Source of the DNA: Streptomyces pyxinae
Lineage (GTDB): Bacteria; Actinomycetota; Actinomycetes; Streptomycetales; Streptomycetaceae
Assembly (NCBI RefSeq): GCF_024756275.1
Contig: NZ_JANUGQ010000011.1
Coordinates: 62,001 to 126,000, forward strand
Length of the DNA: 64,000 nt
Reading direction: 5' to 3'
Part shown: in pieces, positions 8,456 to 18,605 of the stretch
Layout: each line of letters starts with the position of its first letter
Numbering within the stretch: the first letter of the stretch is position 1
Made by a program: the position numbers and the translations under genes
The notes under the pieces: generated by a model
What the model was told of the DNA's origin: nothing
What the model saw: the letters and a program-made list of their open reading frames with translations, nothing else
Databases searched by the model: none

Positions 8456-8497
8456 GGCCGGCGGGCCGCACTCCCCAGAAGGCGCGGCCCGCCGGCC
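8456..8497. terminator. Terminator hairpin ending the arc operon
   Basis: A 14-bp perfect stem pairs 8456-8469 with 8484-8497, with a 14-base loop. It starts 27 bases after the arcD-like stop and lies between convergent genes, so it may work in both directions. Confidence 0.8.
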
Positions 8498-8562
8498 GTG
8501 CGGCGTCCGCGCACGCGCCGGCGGTACGGGCCACGGGACACGGGCGCCGCCCGGCCCGCCGG

Positions 8563-9735
8563 TCAGGCCGGGGGCACGGGCGCCGCCGGGCTCACCGGTC
8601 CGGCCGGCCCGGGCACCGCCGGGCGGCCGGCGGCGCCGGGTGCGGCGGCCGGGGCGGCGCCGACCGCGCGGCTCAGATAGGCGCCGTCGACCGGCGCGGG
8701 GTCCGGGAAGTCGCCCACCAGCCGCCGGAAGACGGTGCGGTCGAAGGTGCGGCGGTGGGTTCCGAGCGCCGAGAGCAGATCGGTCCAGTGCCGGGAGAGC
8801 AGCGTGGCGGCGGCCGGTGACACGGGGGTGCCGGACTCCAGCCGCACCTCGATGCCGGGGTGCCGGAGCCGGACGGCCCCGATGAAGTCACCGAGCGAGA
8901 TGTTCTCCGGGTGCGTCGCATGAGCCGTCAGACACCCGGCCTCCCGCCGGCCCGCGGCGGCACGGACAGCGGCCTCGGCCGCCCAGCCGACCTGCGAGGT
9001 GCTGAGCTCGCCCGCCGGATCGCCGGGAAAGCCGATGAGAAGCTTTCCGGAGTGCCCCGTCCCGGCGGTCCGCCGCACCACGTCGTCCAGGATCTCGTTG
9101 AGCACGTCCATCGGCTGTCCCGGTACGCCCGGCGGGGCCACCCGGTCGTCGACCAGCAGCCCGGTACGGAGGACCAGGGCGTCCCGCCCGGTGCGTCCGG
9201 CCCAGGCCCGCACCAGCCGTTCGGCGGTGTACTTGCTCTGCTCGTAGGCGGTGGCGAAGCCGTACTCCTCGGTCAGCTCGTCCTCCCGGACCGTCCCGTG
9301 GGCCCGGTTGCCGGCCACATAGGCGGTGCTGATGTGCACCAGATCCGCCCCGGGTGCCCGCTCGGCGAGGTCCAGCACGGCCCGGGTGCCCAGCACATTG
9401 CTCCGGTGCAGGGCCGCCGGGTCGCCCTGCGCGCTCAGCAGCGCCGCGCAGTGCCAGACCCGGGTCACCCCCTGTGCCAGCTCCGCCGCCTGGTCCTCGG
9501 TCAGCCCCAGGCGCGGCCGGTCGAGGTCGGCGGAGGCGTACCGCACCCGCTCCAGGCGCCCGCCCGGCAGCGGCTCGGGGGAGAGCCAGGCGACGGCCCG
9601 CTCCACCCGGGCCCGGAGGGTGCCGGGCTCGTCGCGCCCGAGGACGGTGAGGGGCACCGGCGGGTCCTGGGTGAGCAGCAGACGCAGTACACGGCTGCCG
9701 AGGAAACCGGTCGCCCCGGTGAACAGCACGGTCAT
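8563..9735 (-). CDS. Thioester-reductase-like extended SDR
   Basis: A 390-residue Rossmann protein opens with VLFTGATGFLGSRVLRLLL. It has the extended-SDR catalytic pair in STAYVAGN and YEQSKYTAERLV. The family is the male-sterility/thioester-reductase type that reduces acyl-ACP or acyl-CoA to aldehydes or alcohols. The similar C-terminal R domains of NRPS/PKS proteins release chains this way. It is divergent from the large PKS, so it could reductively release the polyketide chain; this role is inferred. The C-terminal 30 residues are a Pro/Ala tail. An 18-bp palindrome lies directly upstream of its start. Confidence 0.8.
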   Translation of the reverse strand: MTVLFTGATGFLGSRVLRLLLTQDPPVPLTVLGRDEPGTLRARVERAVAWLSPEPLPGGRLERVRYASADLDRPRLGLTEDQAAELAQGVTRVWHCAALLSAQGDPAALHRSNVLGTRAVLDLAERAPGADLVHISTAYVAGNRAHGTVREDELTEEYGFATAYEQSKYTAERLVRAWAGRTGRDALVLRTGLLVDDRVAPPGVPGQPMDVLNEILDDVVRRTAGTGHSGKLLIGFPGDPAGELSTSQVGWAAEAAVRAAAGRREAGCLTAHATHPENISLGDFIGAVRLRHPGIEVRLESGTPVSPAAATLLSRHWTDLLSALGTHRRTFDRTVFRRLVGDFPDPAPVDGAYLSRAVGAAPAAAPGAAGRPAVPGPAGPVSPAAPVPPA

Positions 9736-10164
9736 CTCGCACCCTCGCTCTCCCTCCCGCCGGCGGGAGGTGTCCGGCCGCCCGGCCGTCCGGACGCGCG
9801 CCGGGGCGGTGATCGCCGCGCCGGCCAGCCTGACCGACGGCTCCCGGCGGCCGGACGGCCCCGGGGCATCCTTCGCCCCGCCGCCGCACGGCAGGTCGTG
9901 AACCGGCCGTGCGCCACCCGAAAGTGCTTCGTCCCGAACAGGTGTTGACGACCGGGGCGGTACGGCCGCCCGGCAGACGGGTTGGACGCGTCACCGAGGG
10001 AGCCCGCGTCCGCGCATCCGAAGAACACATCATTGCGTCATCCGTGTGCACACCCTGGCGAACGGGTGAATCGTTACGGTGCGCGCCGGTATGCGCCCAC
10101 TACCGTGCCTACCCGCCACGGGCACGGGAGAGCGCCCGTGCCGACAGCAGGAAGGCCCGCGCCG
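9736..10164. promoter_or_regulatory. Divergent promoter region between SDR and PKS
   Basis: This 429-base gap contains no gene. The part from about 9990 to 10110 is less GC-rich than its surroundings and probably contains the PKS promoter. No confident -35/-10 pair or ARE-like operator was found apart from the palindrome at 9753-9770. Confidence 0.4.
9753..9770. promoter_or_regulatory. 18-bp perfect palindrome upstream of the SDR gene
   Basis: CCTCCCGCC followed immediately by its reverse complement lies 18-35 bases before the SDR start codon on the minus strand. It could be an operator or a leader hairpin; no regulator can be named. Confidence 0.5.
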
Positions 10165-13100
10165 ATGAGCTCTGTCCGCAACGCCCCGCCCCAGTGGCCG
10201 ATCGCCGTGGTCGGCGCCGCCTGCCGGCTGCCCGGCGGCATCCGCTCGCTCGACGAGTTGTGGACGGCGCTGGAGCAGGGCCGGGACGCGATCACCGAGG
10301 TGCCGGCCGACCGGTTCGACCAGCGCCTCTTCGTGGACCCGGCGGTGCCGCGCCCGGGCAAGAGCTACACGGCCGCGGGCGGCTTTCTGGACGATGTGAC
10401 CTCCTTCGACGCCGGCTACTTCGGGATCTCGCCGAAGGAAGCCGGGCACATGGACCCCCACCACCGGCTGCTCCTCGAACTGACGGCGGAGGCCCTGGAC
10501 GACGCGGCGATCGACCCGGCGCGCTGGGCCGGCACGGACACCGCCGTCTACGTCGGGATCTCCGACAGCAGCTACGCCGGACTGCGCGCCCAGCAGCCGC
10601 GCGGCATCGGCCCGTACACCATGGTCGGCACCGCCTCCTCGATCGCCGCCAACCGGATCTCGCACAGCTTCGACCTGCGCGGCCCCAGCATGGCTGTGGA
10701 CACCGCCTGTTCGTCCTCGCTGGTCGCCTTCGACCGGGCCTGCCGGACGCTCTGGGACGGCACCAGCCGGACCGCGGTGGTCGGCGGGGCGAACATGCTG
10801 CTCGGCCCGTTCTCGTACATCGGTTTCTCGCAGGCGTCGATGCTCTCGCCACGTGGCCGCTGCGCGCCCTTCGCGGCCGGCGCCGACGGTTTCGTACGCG
10901 CCGAGGGCGGCGGGGTGGTGCTGCTGAAGCCGCTGGCGGACGCGGTGGCCGACGGCGACCGGGTGCACGCCGTGGTGCTGGGCAGCGGGACCAACAGCGA
11001 CGGCCGGACGCCGGGCATCGCGCTGCCCAACCCGCATGCCCAGGAGGACCTGCTGCGCCAGGTGTACGCCCGGGCCGGCGTCCACCCCGACGAGCTGGTC
11101 TACTTCGAGGCGCACGGCACCGGCACGGCGGCCGGGGACCCGCTGGAGGCCGGCGCCATCGGACACGCGCTGGGCGTCCGCCGGATCACCGGGGAGCTGC
11201 CGATGGGCTCGGTGAAGAGCAACCTCGGCCATCTGGAGCCCGCCTCGGGCATGGCGGGGCTGTGCAAGGCGCTGCTGGTGCTGCGGCACCGGCGGGCGCC
11301 GGCCTCGCTGCTGCCCGGGGAGATCCCGCACCCGGACATCGACTTCACCGGGCTGGGGCTCCAGCTCCCGGAGGAATCCAGGCCGCTGGCCGCCTCCGGG
11401 CGCGCCGTGGTGGGGATCAACTCCTTCGGGTTCGGTGGCTCCAACGCCCATGTCGTCCTCGCCGCCCCGCCGGAGGCCGGACGGGCCGTGGTACCGGACG
11501 CGCGGCGGACACCGGCCGCGGGGACGGCGGTCGCGCCCGGGACGACGCCGGTGACGCCCGGGTCGACGGCGGTCCCTTCCGGGTCGGCGGCCGCCGCCGG
11601 GGCGGCGCCCGAACCGGATCCCGGGCAGGCGGGGGACGCGGTGCCGCCCCCGGTGCCCGGCTCCCCGGGGGCGGCTTCCGGGGAGCCGGGGGAGCTGCCG
11701 GTGCTGGTCAGCGCCCGTACCCCGGCGGCCCTCGGCCAGGCGCTCCGGGACACCGCCGAGCGGCTGGCCGGCGCGGACGCCCGGGACTTCTACGACCTGG
11801 CGTACACCTCCTGCGTCCGGCGCGGCCGGCACCCCCACCGGGCCGTGGTGCTGGCCCGTACCCCCGCCGAGGCGGCCCGGCAGCTGGCGGGTCTCACCGC
11901 ACCGGGAGCGCCCGCCGCTCCGGCGGGGCCCGGGGCGGAGACCGGCCCGGGAGCGCCCGCCGCTCCGGCGGTCCCCGGGGCGGCCGACGCGTACCGCACC
12001 GGCGACGGCGCGTCCGGTACCGGCGGTGACGCGTCCCGTGCGGGCACCGAGGCGCCGGGCGGCCCGGAGGCCCGGAAGCAGGCACCCCGGGCCGGGGCCA
12101 CCGCCCTGGTGCCCGCGCCCGCCCCGGCCCCCGAGGACTCCGCCGGCGGACCTGGCGCGCCCGTCCCGGCCGCCGGGGACCGCACCACCGGGCCCGCCCC
12201 GGCCGCCCCCACCGCCGGTTCCGCCGCCCCGGCGACGGTGCCGGCGCCCGCCGCCGCCCCGGAGGACACCCCGGTGCCGGCCGCCGGGGTCGCGAGCCCC
12301 CGGCCCACCGCCGGAGCCCGGATCGTCCGCCCCCGGGAGGACGGCTCCGGCACCCCGCCCGGGGCGGCCCGGGGCGAGGCGGTGGCTCGGGGCACGGTCG
12401 CCCTGGTCTTCACCGGGAACGGTGCCCACTGGCCGGGCATGGGCGCCGACCTGTTCGCCCGCGACACGGTGTTCCGGGAGGCGGTCGCCGCCGTGGACGC
12501 CGAACTGGCGCCGCTCACCGGCTGGTCGGTCGCCGGACTGATGGCCCGCCCGGCCGAGGAGTGGCGGCTCGGCGCCACCGAGGTGGCCCAGCCGGTGCTC
12601 TTCGCGCTCCAGGCCGGGCTGGTGGCCGTCCTGGCGGCGCACGGAACCCGGCCCGCGATGGTGCTCGGTCACAGCGTCGGGGAGATCGCCGCCGCGCACG
12701 CCGCCGGGGTGCTGACCCTCGCCCAGGCCGCGCGGGTCGTCGCGGTGCGCAGCGCGGCCCAGGCGACCACCGCCGGCACCGGGCGGATGGCCGCCGTGGG
12801 GCTCCCGGCGGACGAGGCCCGGGCGGAACTGGCCGCCTACGGCGGGCTGCTGGAGATCGCCGCCGTCAACAGCGAGCGCGAGGTGACGGTGGCGGGCGAG
12901 CCGGCCGCCATGGGCGCGCTCGCCGCCCGGGCGGCCGAGCGCGGGTGGTTCTTCCGCAACCTCGGTCTGGACTACGCGTTCCACAGCGCCGCCATGGACC
13001 CGGTGCGCCCGGCGGTACGGGAGCCCCTCGCCGGGCTGGCCCCGGCGGCCGGGACGGTGCCCTTCTACTCCACCGTCACCGGTGCCCGCACCGACGGCAC

Positions 13101-16100
13101 CGCCCTGGACGCGGAGTACTGGTGGCGGAACGTCCGGGAGCCGGTACGGTTCTCCGACGCGGCGGACGCGGCCCTCGCCGACGGCGCCGACGTCTTCCTG
13201 GAGGTCGGCCCGCATCCCGCCCTCCGCGGCTATCTGCGCACCGCCGCCGACCGGCGCCCGGGCGTCACCGTGGCGGTCCTGCCCACCCTGCGGCGCGGCC
13301 AGGACGGCCCCCGGCGGCTGGCCACCACCCGCGCCGCGCTGCTCGCGTGCGGGGCCAGGACCGACTGGGACCGCTACTTCCCGCGCCGGGGCCGGGTCGC
13401 GGAGCTGCCCGCCTACCCCTGGCAGCGCGAGCGGCACTGGGAGGGGTCCCCGCACGTCTGGGTGCGGACCAGCGGCGACGGCACCCGGGAGCACCCGCTG
13501 CTCGGGGAACGGCTGCCCGCGCCCCATCCGACCTGGAACGGCGCCGTCGAACCGGTGCTCACCCCCTGGCTGGCCGACCACCGGATCGCCGGCTCGGTGG
13601 TGGTGCCCGCCACCGGCTATGTCGAACTGGCCCTGGCGGCCGGGCGCCTGGCCCTGGACGCCCCGGTCGAGGTCGAGCACCTGGACATCTCCAACGCCCT
13701 GGTGCTGCCCTGGCCGGACGCGGGCGGTGTGCGGGTGCAGACCACCCTCCGGGCCGACGACGGCGCCCTGGCGATCACCAGCCTGGACGAGCAGCTGCGG
13801 GAGCCGCGCGGCCATGTCCGGGCGCGGGTGCGCAAGCTGCTGCGGTCCCGCCCCGCCCCGCTGGACCCGGCCGCCGCCCGGGAACGCTGCCCGGAGCTCC
13901 GGGACGTGGCCGAGATCCACCGGGCCTACGACCTGGTGGGGCTCCAACTCGGCCCGTCCTTCCGGGTGCTTGAGACACTGCGCACCGGGGCGGGCCGTTC
14001 GCTCGCCTCCTACCGGCACGAGGCGCCGGGGGACCCGTACACCGTCCACCCGGGTCTGCTCGACGGCGCGCTCCAGGCCGGGGTCGCCCTGCTCGTGGAC
14101 CGGCTCGAACAGGGCCACGCCTACCTCCCCGCGACCATCGAGGCGGTCCGGGTCTGGGGCACCCCCGCCCAGGCCGGACTGATCGAGGTGACCGAGCGCA
14201 GCCGGACCGACGACGAGGTGTGCTGGGACCTGCTCGTCACCGACGCGTCGGGGGCCGTGACGGCGCAGGTGGAGGGGTGCCGGCTGCGGCGGGCCCAGTC
14301 CCGGCACCGCGGGGCGCTCGGCACCGTCCACACCGAACTGCGGGCCGCCCCGCACCCCGGGCCGGTCGCCGCACCCGGCCCGCTGCCCGAGCCGGCCCGG
14401 CTGCTCGCCGGCGCCCGGGAACGGATCGACGCGCTGCGGGCGGACTGGCGGGAGCTCTCCGGCGGGGGCGCGGCCATCGAGGCCCAGAAGGAATGGCTGG
14501 CCCACGGCTACGGAGCTGCGGTGGCGGAGCTGTTCACCGCCCCGGGCGACTCCTTCGACCTGGACCTCCTGGTACGGCGCGGACTGCCCGCGCACCGTCG
14601 CCGGCTGCTCGGGGCGCTCGCCCCGCTCCTCGAACGGTACGGCCTCTGGCGGGCCGAGCCCGGCGGCGGCCGGTGGACGGCGGCCCCGCTCCCGGCCCGG
14701 GGCGTCGCGGAGGCGGCGTACGACTATCTGCTCCGCCACCCCGCGTTCGGCCCCGGTCAGGCGCTCGCCCAGCACCAACTGAGCCGATTCACCGAGGAGT
14801 CGCGGTCCGGTGGCGGTGCCGGGAAGCCGGCGGTCTCCGAGTCCGCGAACCGGATGCTGGAGCAGTGGTACGACACCGCTCCGGCGGCCCGCTTCCAGCA
14901 CCGGCTGGCGCAGGCCCTTGTCGAGCGGATCGTGGCCGCCTGGCCCGCCGACCGCGCGCTCCGGGTGCTGGAGATCGGTGCCGGCCCCGGCTCCACGGCC
15001 GCGGCGCTGCTGCCGCTGCTGCCCGCCGAGCGCACCCGCTACCACCTCACCGACCTCTCCGCCGCCGCCCTGTCCCGCGCCGAGACCCGGCTGGCCGCCC
15101 ATGACTTCGTCAGCTACGCACCCTTCGACCTGGACGCCGACCCGGCCGGCCAGGGGCTGGATGAAAGCGGCTACGACGTGGTGATCGCCGCCCACGCGCT
15201 GCACACCGCCGCCGACCCCCGTGCCGCCTTGCGCCGGGTACGGGCGCTGCTGGCGCCCGGCGGACAGCTGCTGGCGGTGGAGTCGCACGACACCGAGCTG
15301 TACGCGGCGCTCACCGGCTCCTCGGACGGCCCCGGCGCCGCCGCGCTCACCGATCACGAACCGCGCGAACCGCGGCCGTACGGCGGGCTGTTGGCGGGTG
15401 ACTCCTGGCTCGCCCTGCTGGCCGACTGCGGCTTCACCGGCGCGGTGCACACCGGCGACGACCCGCGCCCCGCGCACTCCGCCCACTCCGTGCTGCTCGC
15501 CGCCCGCCCGGCGGAGCCGGCCGGAGCCGCCGGGGAGGCGCCCGGCACGGGCGGGGAACCGGCCGCCGCGCCGGGTGCCGGCCGCCCGGGTGAGCTGCCC
15601 GCCGCCGAGCCCGGGACGGTCCATCTGGTGGTCGCCGAGGACGACGGCGAACGCCCGCTGGCGGACGCCCTGGCCGCCCTGCTCACCACCCCGGGCACCG
15701 GAACGGCGGCCGTCGCGGGCGGCCTCCCGGAGAGCCCCGGGGCGTGGGCCGACCGGCTGACCGCCGCCCGCGAATCGGCCACCAACGGCGGGACGGCCGG
15801 CGCGGCTTCTGGTCCGGCCGGGGAACTGGTGCTCACCGTGCTGCTCGGCGAGCGGGAGCCCGGAGGTCCGGGAGCCGGGGACCCGGCGGCCGACGGGGTG
15901 GCCGGTCACGTGGCCGGGGCCGCCCGCCGGCTGGCCGCCCTGGGGGCTCTGGCCTCCGCGTCTCAGAACCTCCCGGGAGAGATCCGGCTGCGGCTGGTCA
16001 CCCGGGAGTGCGGCGCCGTGCCCGGACCCGACCCCATCACCCACCCGCAGGACGCCGCCGTCTGGGGCGGCGCCCGTACCCTCGCCAATGAACACCCCGG

Positions 16101-18468
16101 CCTCGGCACCCGCCGGATCGCGCTGCGCCGCACCCCGGACCCCACCGCCGACGCCGGCCGCCTCGCCCGTGAACTGCTCACCCCGACCGACGAGGACGAG
16201 GTGGTGCTCACCGCCGCCGACCGGTTCGTCCCCCGCGAGAAGCGGAGCCCGCGCCGGCTGCGGCCCGCCGGGGAGCGGCCGTACGAACTCACCGTCCGTG
16301 ACCCCGGGCTCTCGTACCGGCTCGTCTGGCGGGAGCGGGCGGAGGCCCCGGCCCCCGGCCCCGGCGAGCTGCTGGTCCGGGTCCGGGCCGCCGCGCTCAA
16401 CTACCGCGACATCATGGAGAGCACCGGCCTGCTGCCGGGCGAGATGCGCGAGACCACCCACCGGGGTGCGGGTGTCGGCCTGGAGTGCGCCGGCGAGGTG
16501 CTCGCCCGCGGCCCCGGCGTCCGGCGGTTCGCCCCGGGCGACCGGGTGACCGGCATGGCCCCCGGCGCGCTCGCCAGCCATGTGGTGATCCACGAGAACC
16601 ACGCCTCCGCCGTCCCCGGGGGCATGTCCTTCGCCGCCGCCACCACCGTGCCGGTCGCCCACACCACCGTCCGGTACGCCCTCGACCGGCTGGCCCGGCT
16701 CGCCCCCGGCGAGACCGTGCTGGTGCACGGGGCGGCGGGCGGCGTCGGGCTGATGGCCGTCCATCACGCCCGGCGGTGCGGTGCCCGGGTGATCGCCACC
16801 GCGGGCAGCGAGCTCAAGCGGGACTTCCTGCGCGGCCTCGGCGTCGAACACGTCCTGGACTCCCGCACCCTGGACTTCGCCGAGCGGGCCCGGGAGCTCA
16901 CCGGCGGCCGGGGCGTCGATGTGGTGCTCAACTCCCTGGCCGGCGAGGCCATCGGCCGGGGCCTCGAACTGCTGCGCCCCGGCGGCCGGTTCGTCGAGCT
17001 GGGCAAGCGCGACTTCTTCGAGAACAGACCGCTCTCGCTGCGCCCCTTCACCAGGAACATCGCCTTCTTCGGCGTCGACATCTCCAAGCTCTCCGCCGAC
17101 GACCCGGCCCTGGTGGAGATGCGGAGCCGGGGCGTGGACACCGCTCTGCCGTACACGGTCTTCCCGGCCGCGCGGATCACCGAGGCGTTCCACCTTCTCC
17201 AGCACTCCCAGCAGATCGGCAAGGTGGTGGTCACCCTCGGCACCCTGGACGAACCAGTGCTGGTGGAGGAGCTGCCCGAACCACCGCGGCTCGACCCGGA
17301 GGGCAGCTATCTGATCACCGGTGGCACCAGTGGCTTCGGTGCCGCCACCGCGCACTGGCTGGCCGACCTCGGCGCCCGCCGGCTCGCTCTGGTCAGCCGG
17401 CGCGGCGCGGAAGCACCGGAGGCCGCCGGGCTCCTGAGAGAGCTGGCCGCGCGCGGGGTCGAGGCCACCGCGTACGCCGCCGATGTCACCGACGCCGGTG
17501 CCGTGCGCCGGCTGCTGGACGCGATGGAGGCCGGCGGGCACCCGGTCCGGGGGGTGGTGCACGCCGCGATGCACCTGGACGACGACGAACTCACCGCCCT
17601 GGACGCCGGGCGGGTGGCGGCGGTGCTCGCGCCCAAGATGGGTGGCGCCGAGGTGCTGGACCGGGTGTTCCGGGAGCGGGGGGACACGCTGGACCTCTTC
17701 CTGCTGTACTCCTCCGGCACCACGACGGTCGGCAACCTCAAGCAGGCGTCCTATGTGGCGGCCAATCTCTTCCTGGAGGCGCTGGCCAGGCAGCGCCGGC
17801 AGCGGGGCCTGCCCGGGCTGGCGCTCGCCTGGGGCGCGATCGCGGACGCCGGGTACGTGGAGCGCAACGACCTGGCCCCCTCGCTCGCGGCCTATGGCAT
17901 GGAGGCCGTCACCGCGCGGGAGGCGTTCGCCGCCGCCGGTGAACTGCTCTCCGGGGAGCGGCCTTTCGTGGGCGTCGCCCGCGCCGACTGGTCCAAGGCG
18001 TGGATGCTGCCCCTGCTGGGTACGCCCCGGCTCCGTGGCCTCGCCCCGGCCCGGAGCGCCGGCGACGACGAGCCGGAGGACCTGCTGGCCCGGTTCGCCG
18101 CACTGCCGCCCGAGGAGGCCCTGGCGGAACTCACCCGCTGTCTGACCGACTTGCTCGCGGAGGTGCTCCACCTGGAGCCGGGCCAGATCGACCCGTACCG
18201 CCGGCTGGACGAGTACGGTCTTGACTCGCTGATGGCGACCCAGGCGCTGGTCACCATCAACCAGCGGTACGGCGTGGACATCCCGCCGATGGAACTGCTC
18301 CGGGGCAACGGCACGGCCGACGAGTTCGCCCGGGTGGTACAGCTCCGGCTGGGGCTCGGCGGGCCGTCCGGGGCAGCGGCTTCCGTCGCCCTCCCGGCCC
18401 AGCCCGCCGCCGGAGCCGGCGCCCCGGCCCGCCCCGCCGCCGACACGTCGTCCGGCGGCCCCCGATGA
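10165..18468 (+). CDS. Highly reducing type I polyketide synthase KS-AT-DH-cMT-ER-KR-ACP (2767 aa)
   Basis: One complete reducing module is present. KS spans about 12-440 with Cys182 (DTACSSS), His317 (EAHGTGT) and His356 (NLGHLEP). A disordered Ala/Pro/Gly tract covers about 450-745. AT follows with Ser837 in GHSVGE and YAFHS at 937; GHSVGE plus AFH suggests malonyl-CoA. DH has HRIAGSVVVP (His1139) and DGALQ (Asp1300). A C-methyltransferase has LEIGAGPGS at 1602. ER has VHGAAGGVG at 2187. KR has GGTSGFG at 2386 with Ser2517, Tyr2530 and Asn2534. ACP has DSL with Ser2688. There is no thioesterase. The domain order is that of iterative fungal-type reducing PKSs, so a methyl-branched reduced chain is likely. 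The chosen ATG precedes the KS and follows an AGGAAGG site; longer upstream frames add unrelated sequence. Confidence 0.93.
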   Translation: MSSVRNAPPQWPIAVVGAACRLPGGIRSLDELWTALEQGRDAITEVPADRFDQRLFVDPAVPRPGKSYTAAGGFLDDVTSFDAGYFGISPKEAGHMDPHHRLLLELTAEALDDAAIDPARWAGTDTAVYVGISDSSYAGLRAQQPRGIGPYTMVGTASSIAANRISHSFDLRGPSMAVDTACSSSLVAFDRACRTLWDGTSRTAVVGGANMLLGPFSYIGFSQASMLSPRGRCAPFAAGADGFVRAEGGGVVLLKPLADAVADGDRVHAVVLGSGTNSDGRTPGIALPNPHAQEDLLRQVYARAGVHPDELVYFEAHGTGTAAGDPLEAGAIGHALGVRRITGELPMGSVKSNLGHLEPASGMAGLCKALLVLRHRRAPASLLPGEIPHPDIDFTGLGLQLPEESRPLAASGRAVVGINSFGFGGSNAHVVLAAPPEAGRAVVPDARRTPAAGTAVAPGTTPVTPGSTAVPSGSAAAAGAAPEPDPGQAGDAVPPPVPGSPGAASGEPGELPVLVSARTPAALGQALRDTAERLAGADARDFYDLAYTSCVRRGRHPHRAVVLARTPAEAARQLAGLTAPGAPAAPAGPGAETGPGAPAAPAVPGAADAYRTGDGASGTGGDASRAGTEAPGGPEARKQAPRAGATALVPAPAPAPEDSAGGPGAPVPAAGDRTTGPAPAAPTAGSAAPATVPAPAAAPEDTPVPAAGVASPRPTAGARIVRPREDGSGTPPGAARGEAVARGTVALVFTGNGAHWPGMGADLFARDTVFREAVAAVDAELAPLTGWSVAGLMARPAEEWRLGATEVAQPVLFALQAGLVAVLAAHGTRPAMVLGHSVGEIAAAHAAGVLTLAQAARVVAVRSAAQATTAGTGRMAAVGLPADEARAELAAYGGLLEIAAVNSEREVTVAGEPAAMGALAARAAERGWFFRNLGLDYAFHSAAMDPVRPAVREPLAGLAPAAGTVPFYSTVTGARTDGTALDAEYWWRNVREPVRFSDAADAALADGADVFLEVGPHPALRGYLRTAADRRPGVTVAVLPTLRRGQDGPRRLATTRAALLACGARTDWDRYFPRRGRVAELPAYPWQRERHWEGSPHVWVRTSGDGTREHPLLGERLPAPHPTWNGAVEPVLTPWLADHRIAGSVVVPATGYVELALAAGRLALDAPVEVEHLDISNALVLPWPDAGGVRVQTTLRADDGALAITSLDEQLREPRGHVRARVRKLLRSRPAPLDPAAARERCPELRDVAEIHRAYDLVGLQLGPSFRVLETLRTGAGRSLASYRHEAPGDPYTVHPGLLDGALQAGVALLVDRLEQGHAYLPATIEAVRVWGTPAQAGLIEVTERSRTDDEVCWDLLVTDASGAVTAQVEGCRLRRAQSRHRGALGTVHTELRAAPHPGPVAAPGPLPEPARLLAGARERIDALRADWRELSGGGAAIEAQKEWLAHGYGAAVAELFTAPGDSFDLDLLVRRGLPAHRRRLLGALAPLLERYGLWRAEPGGGRWTAAPLPARGVAEAAYDYLLRHPAFGPGQALAQHQLSRFTEESRSGGGAGKPAVSESANRMLEQWYDTAPAARFQHRLAQALVERIVAAWPADRALRVLEIGAGPGSTAAALLPLLPAERTRYHLTDLSAAALSRAETRLAAHDFVSYAPFDLDADPAGQGLDESGYDVVIAAHALHTAADPRAALRRVRALLAPGGQLLAVESHDTELYAALTGSSDGPGAAALTDHEPREPRPYGGLLAGDSWLALLADCGFTGAVHTGDDPRPAHSAHSVLLAARPAEPAGAAGEAPGTGGEPAAAPGAGRPGELPAAEPGTVHLVVAEDDGERPLADALAALLTTPGTGTAAVAGGLPESPGAWADRLTAARESATNGGTAGAASGPAGELVLTVLLGEREPGGPGAGDPAADGVAGHVAGAARRLAALGALASASQNLPGEIRLRLVTRECGAVPGPDPITHPQDAAVWGGARTLANEHPGLGTRRIALRRTPDPTADAGRLARELLTPTDEDEVVLTAADRFVPREKRSPRRLRPAGERPYELTVRDPGLSYRLVWRERAEAPAPGPGELLVRVRAAALNYRDIMESTGLLPGEMRETTHRGAGVGLECAGEVLARGPGVRRFAPGDRVTGMAPGALASHVVIHENHASAVPGGMSFAAATTVPVAHTTVRYALDRLARLAPGETVLVHGAAGGVGLMAVHHARRCGARVIATAGSELKRDFLRGLGVEHVLDSRTLDFAERARELTGGRGVDVVLNSLAGEAIGRGLELLRPGGRFVELGKRDFFENRPLSLRPFTRNIAFFGVDISKLSADDPALVEMRSRGVDTALPYTVFPAARITEAFHLLQHSQQIGKVVVTLGTLDEPVLVEELPEPPRLDPEGSYLITGGTSGFGAATAHWLADLGARRLALVSRRGAEAPEAAGLLRELAARGVEATAYAADVTDAGAVRRLLDAMEAGGHPVRGVVHAAMHLDDDELTALDAGRVAAVLAPKMGGAEVLDRVFRERGDTLDLFLLYSSGTTTVGNLKQASYVAANLFLEALARQRRQRGLPGLALAWGAIADAGYVERNDLAPSLAAYGMEAVTAREAFAAAGELLSGERPFVGVARADWSKAWMLPLLGTPRLRGLAPARSAGDDEPEDLLARFAALPPEEALAELTRCLTDLLAEVLHLEPGQIDPYRRLDEYGLDSLMATQALVTINQRYGVDIPPMELLRGNGTADEFARVVQLRLGLGGPSGAAASVALPAQPAAGAGAPARPAADTSSGGPR

Positions 18469-18605
18469 GCCCCCGTCACCGGGCCGGGCGGCTCCGGGGT
18501 CGTCCCCGTCACCGGGCCGGGCGGCCTTCGGTGGTTCCGCGTCACCGGGCCGGCCGGTGGTGCTCCGGCGCCCCCGCCCGGCGCCCGGCCGGGGCCGGCC
18601 GGTGA
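18465..18605 (+). CDS. Possible 46-aa Arg-rich repeat peptide coupling PKS and acyltransferase
   Basis: An ATG overlapping the PKS stop (ATGA at 18465-18468) opens a 46-codon frame whose TGA overlaps the GTG start of the acyltransferase (GTGA at 18602-18605). The peptide contains three 11-residue units beginning PRHRAGR, encoded by a 33-bp tandem repeat. Perfect coupling at both ends and a repeat length divisible by three argue for translation. Extreme GC content and lack of any recognised homologue argue against. It may serve only to carry ribosomes across the gap. Confidence 0.3.
   Translation: MSPRHRAGRLRGRPRHRAGRPSVVPRHRAGRWCSGAPARRPAGAGR
18475..18573. repeat. 33-bp tandem repeat, three imperfect copies
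   Basis: Copies begin at 18475, 18508 and 18541 with GTCACCGGGCCGG; the first two agree over 17 bases (GTCACCGGGCCGGGCGG) and the 3' halves diverge. It lies between the PKS stop and the acyltransferase start. Confidence 0.85.
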
